In this document: in pieces, positions 63,486 through 64,000 of the stretch | How positions within the stretch are numbered: the first letter of the stretch is position 1 | How the letters are laid out: each line of letters starts with the position of its first letter | Assembly: GCF_901709675.1 (NCBI RefSeq) | Contig: NC_051088.1 | Location: forward strand, 17,596,693 to 17,660,692 | Source: Syngnathus acus | Taxonomy: Eukaryota; Chordata; Actinopteri; Syngnathiformes; Syngnathidae | Reading direction: 5' to 3' | Length of the DNA: 64,000 nt | Program-made: the position numbers and the translations under genes | Notes under the pieces: model-generated | What the model saw: only the letters and a program-made list of their open reading frames with translations | Told to the model about the DNA's origin: nothing | The model's database searches: none

Positions 63486-63799
63486 GTTAAAGTTAAAGTT
63501 AAAGTCCCAATGATCGTCACACACACATCTGGGTGTGGTGAAATTTGTCCTCTGCATTTAACCCATCCCGGTGTGATTTTAATCCATCCCCTGGGGGAGA
63601 GGGGAGCAGTGAGCAGCAGCGGTGCCGCGCTCGGGAATCATTTGGTGATCTAACCCCCCAATTCCAACCCTTAATGCTGAGTGCCAAGCAGGGAGGCAAT
63701 GGGTCCCATTTTTATAGTCTTTGGTATGACCCGGCCGGGGTTTGAACCCACAACCTTCCAGTCTCAGGGCGGACACTCTACCACTAGGCCACTGAGCTG
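63486..63799 (-). mobile_element. tRNA-derived SINE
   Basis: Read on the minus strand the element begins CAGCTCAGTGGCCTAGTGGT, which contains an RNA polymerase III A box, followed by a B box GGGTTCAAACC (63739-63749 on the plus strand as GGTTTGAACCC). The body passes through a CCCCTCTCCCCCAGGGG stretch and ends in a (CTTTAA)n tail at 63487-63504. This is the usual layout of a fish SINE with a tRNA head. Confidence 0.8.
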
Positions 63800-64000
63800 T
63801 CATGACTAGAATGGTAAATTGTCTTCACTTTTAATATCTTTTTTTTTTTAAATATTTGACCAGTTTTTACTCATCTGATTTGAAAACGAGTTATTTGTCA
63901 GTTTGTTTTGTAGCTTTTACTGTATATAATATGAGGTGCTTACACATTTATTTGGATTGACAGTCATAATGGCCCTCCGAAAGAAATTATGACTACAATG

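Overview
The window is vertebrate nuclear DNA, almost certainly from a teleost fish. Coding sequence is split into many short exons with GT-AG introns, and the spacers are AT-rich. The mobile elements are fish-type: hAT and mariner-like MITEs with terminal inverted repeats and target-site duplications, a tRNA-headed SINE, and a LINE/SINE tail ending in an ATAAATAAATTTTG-like block. No operons, CRISPR arrays or prokaryotic features were seen. All exon borders below were read by eye from splice sites and checked for reading-phase agreement; none was confirmed with transcripts or a database.

Layout. 1-20 kb is gene-poor. It holds three small minus-strand candidate exons (16.5, 11.2 and 4.2 kb) whose phases join into one open frame from a gene I cannot name, plus a complete 821-bp hAT element with an 8-bp target-site duplication. 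20.4-29.3 kb (minus) is a complete 14-exon HAD-family 5'-nucleotidase-domain gene of the NT5DC2/NT5DC3 group, closer to NT5DC2. 32.9-44 kb (minus) is an 8-coding-exon Bicaudal-D family dynein adaptor with an unusually long basic, Ser-rich tail. 45.4-48.0 kb (plus) is apex2, the PCNA-binding AP endonuclease, head to head with the Bicaudal-D gene. 50.3-60.5 kb (plus) is slc38a5, a neutral amino acid (glutamine) transporter. 60.8 kb to the window end (plus) is the 5' end of was (Wiskott-Aldrich syndrome protein): exons 1 and 2 only, with a telomere-like degenerate repeat in intron 1 and a pile of nested transposons in intron 2.

The genes do not form a pathway. They act in nucleotide metabolism (inferred), dynein cargo transport, DNA repair, amino acid transport and actin control. 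Their order is informative: apex2, slc38a5 and was all have human orthologues on Xp11, so this is a block of that conserved region. The Bicaudal-D and NT5DC genes sitting in it have no counterpart there in human as far as I recall. They may be extra whole-genome-duplication copies that mammals lost.
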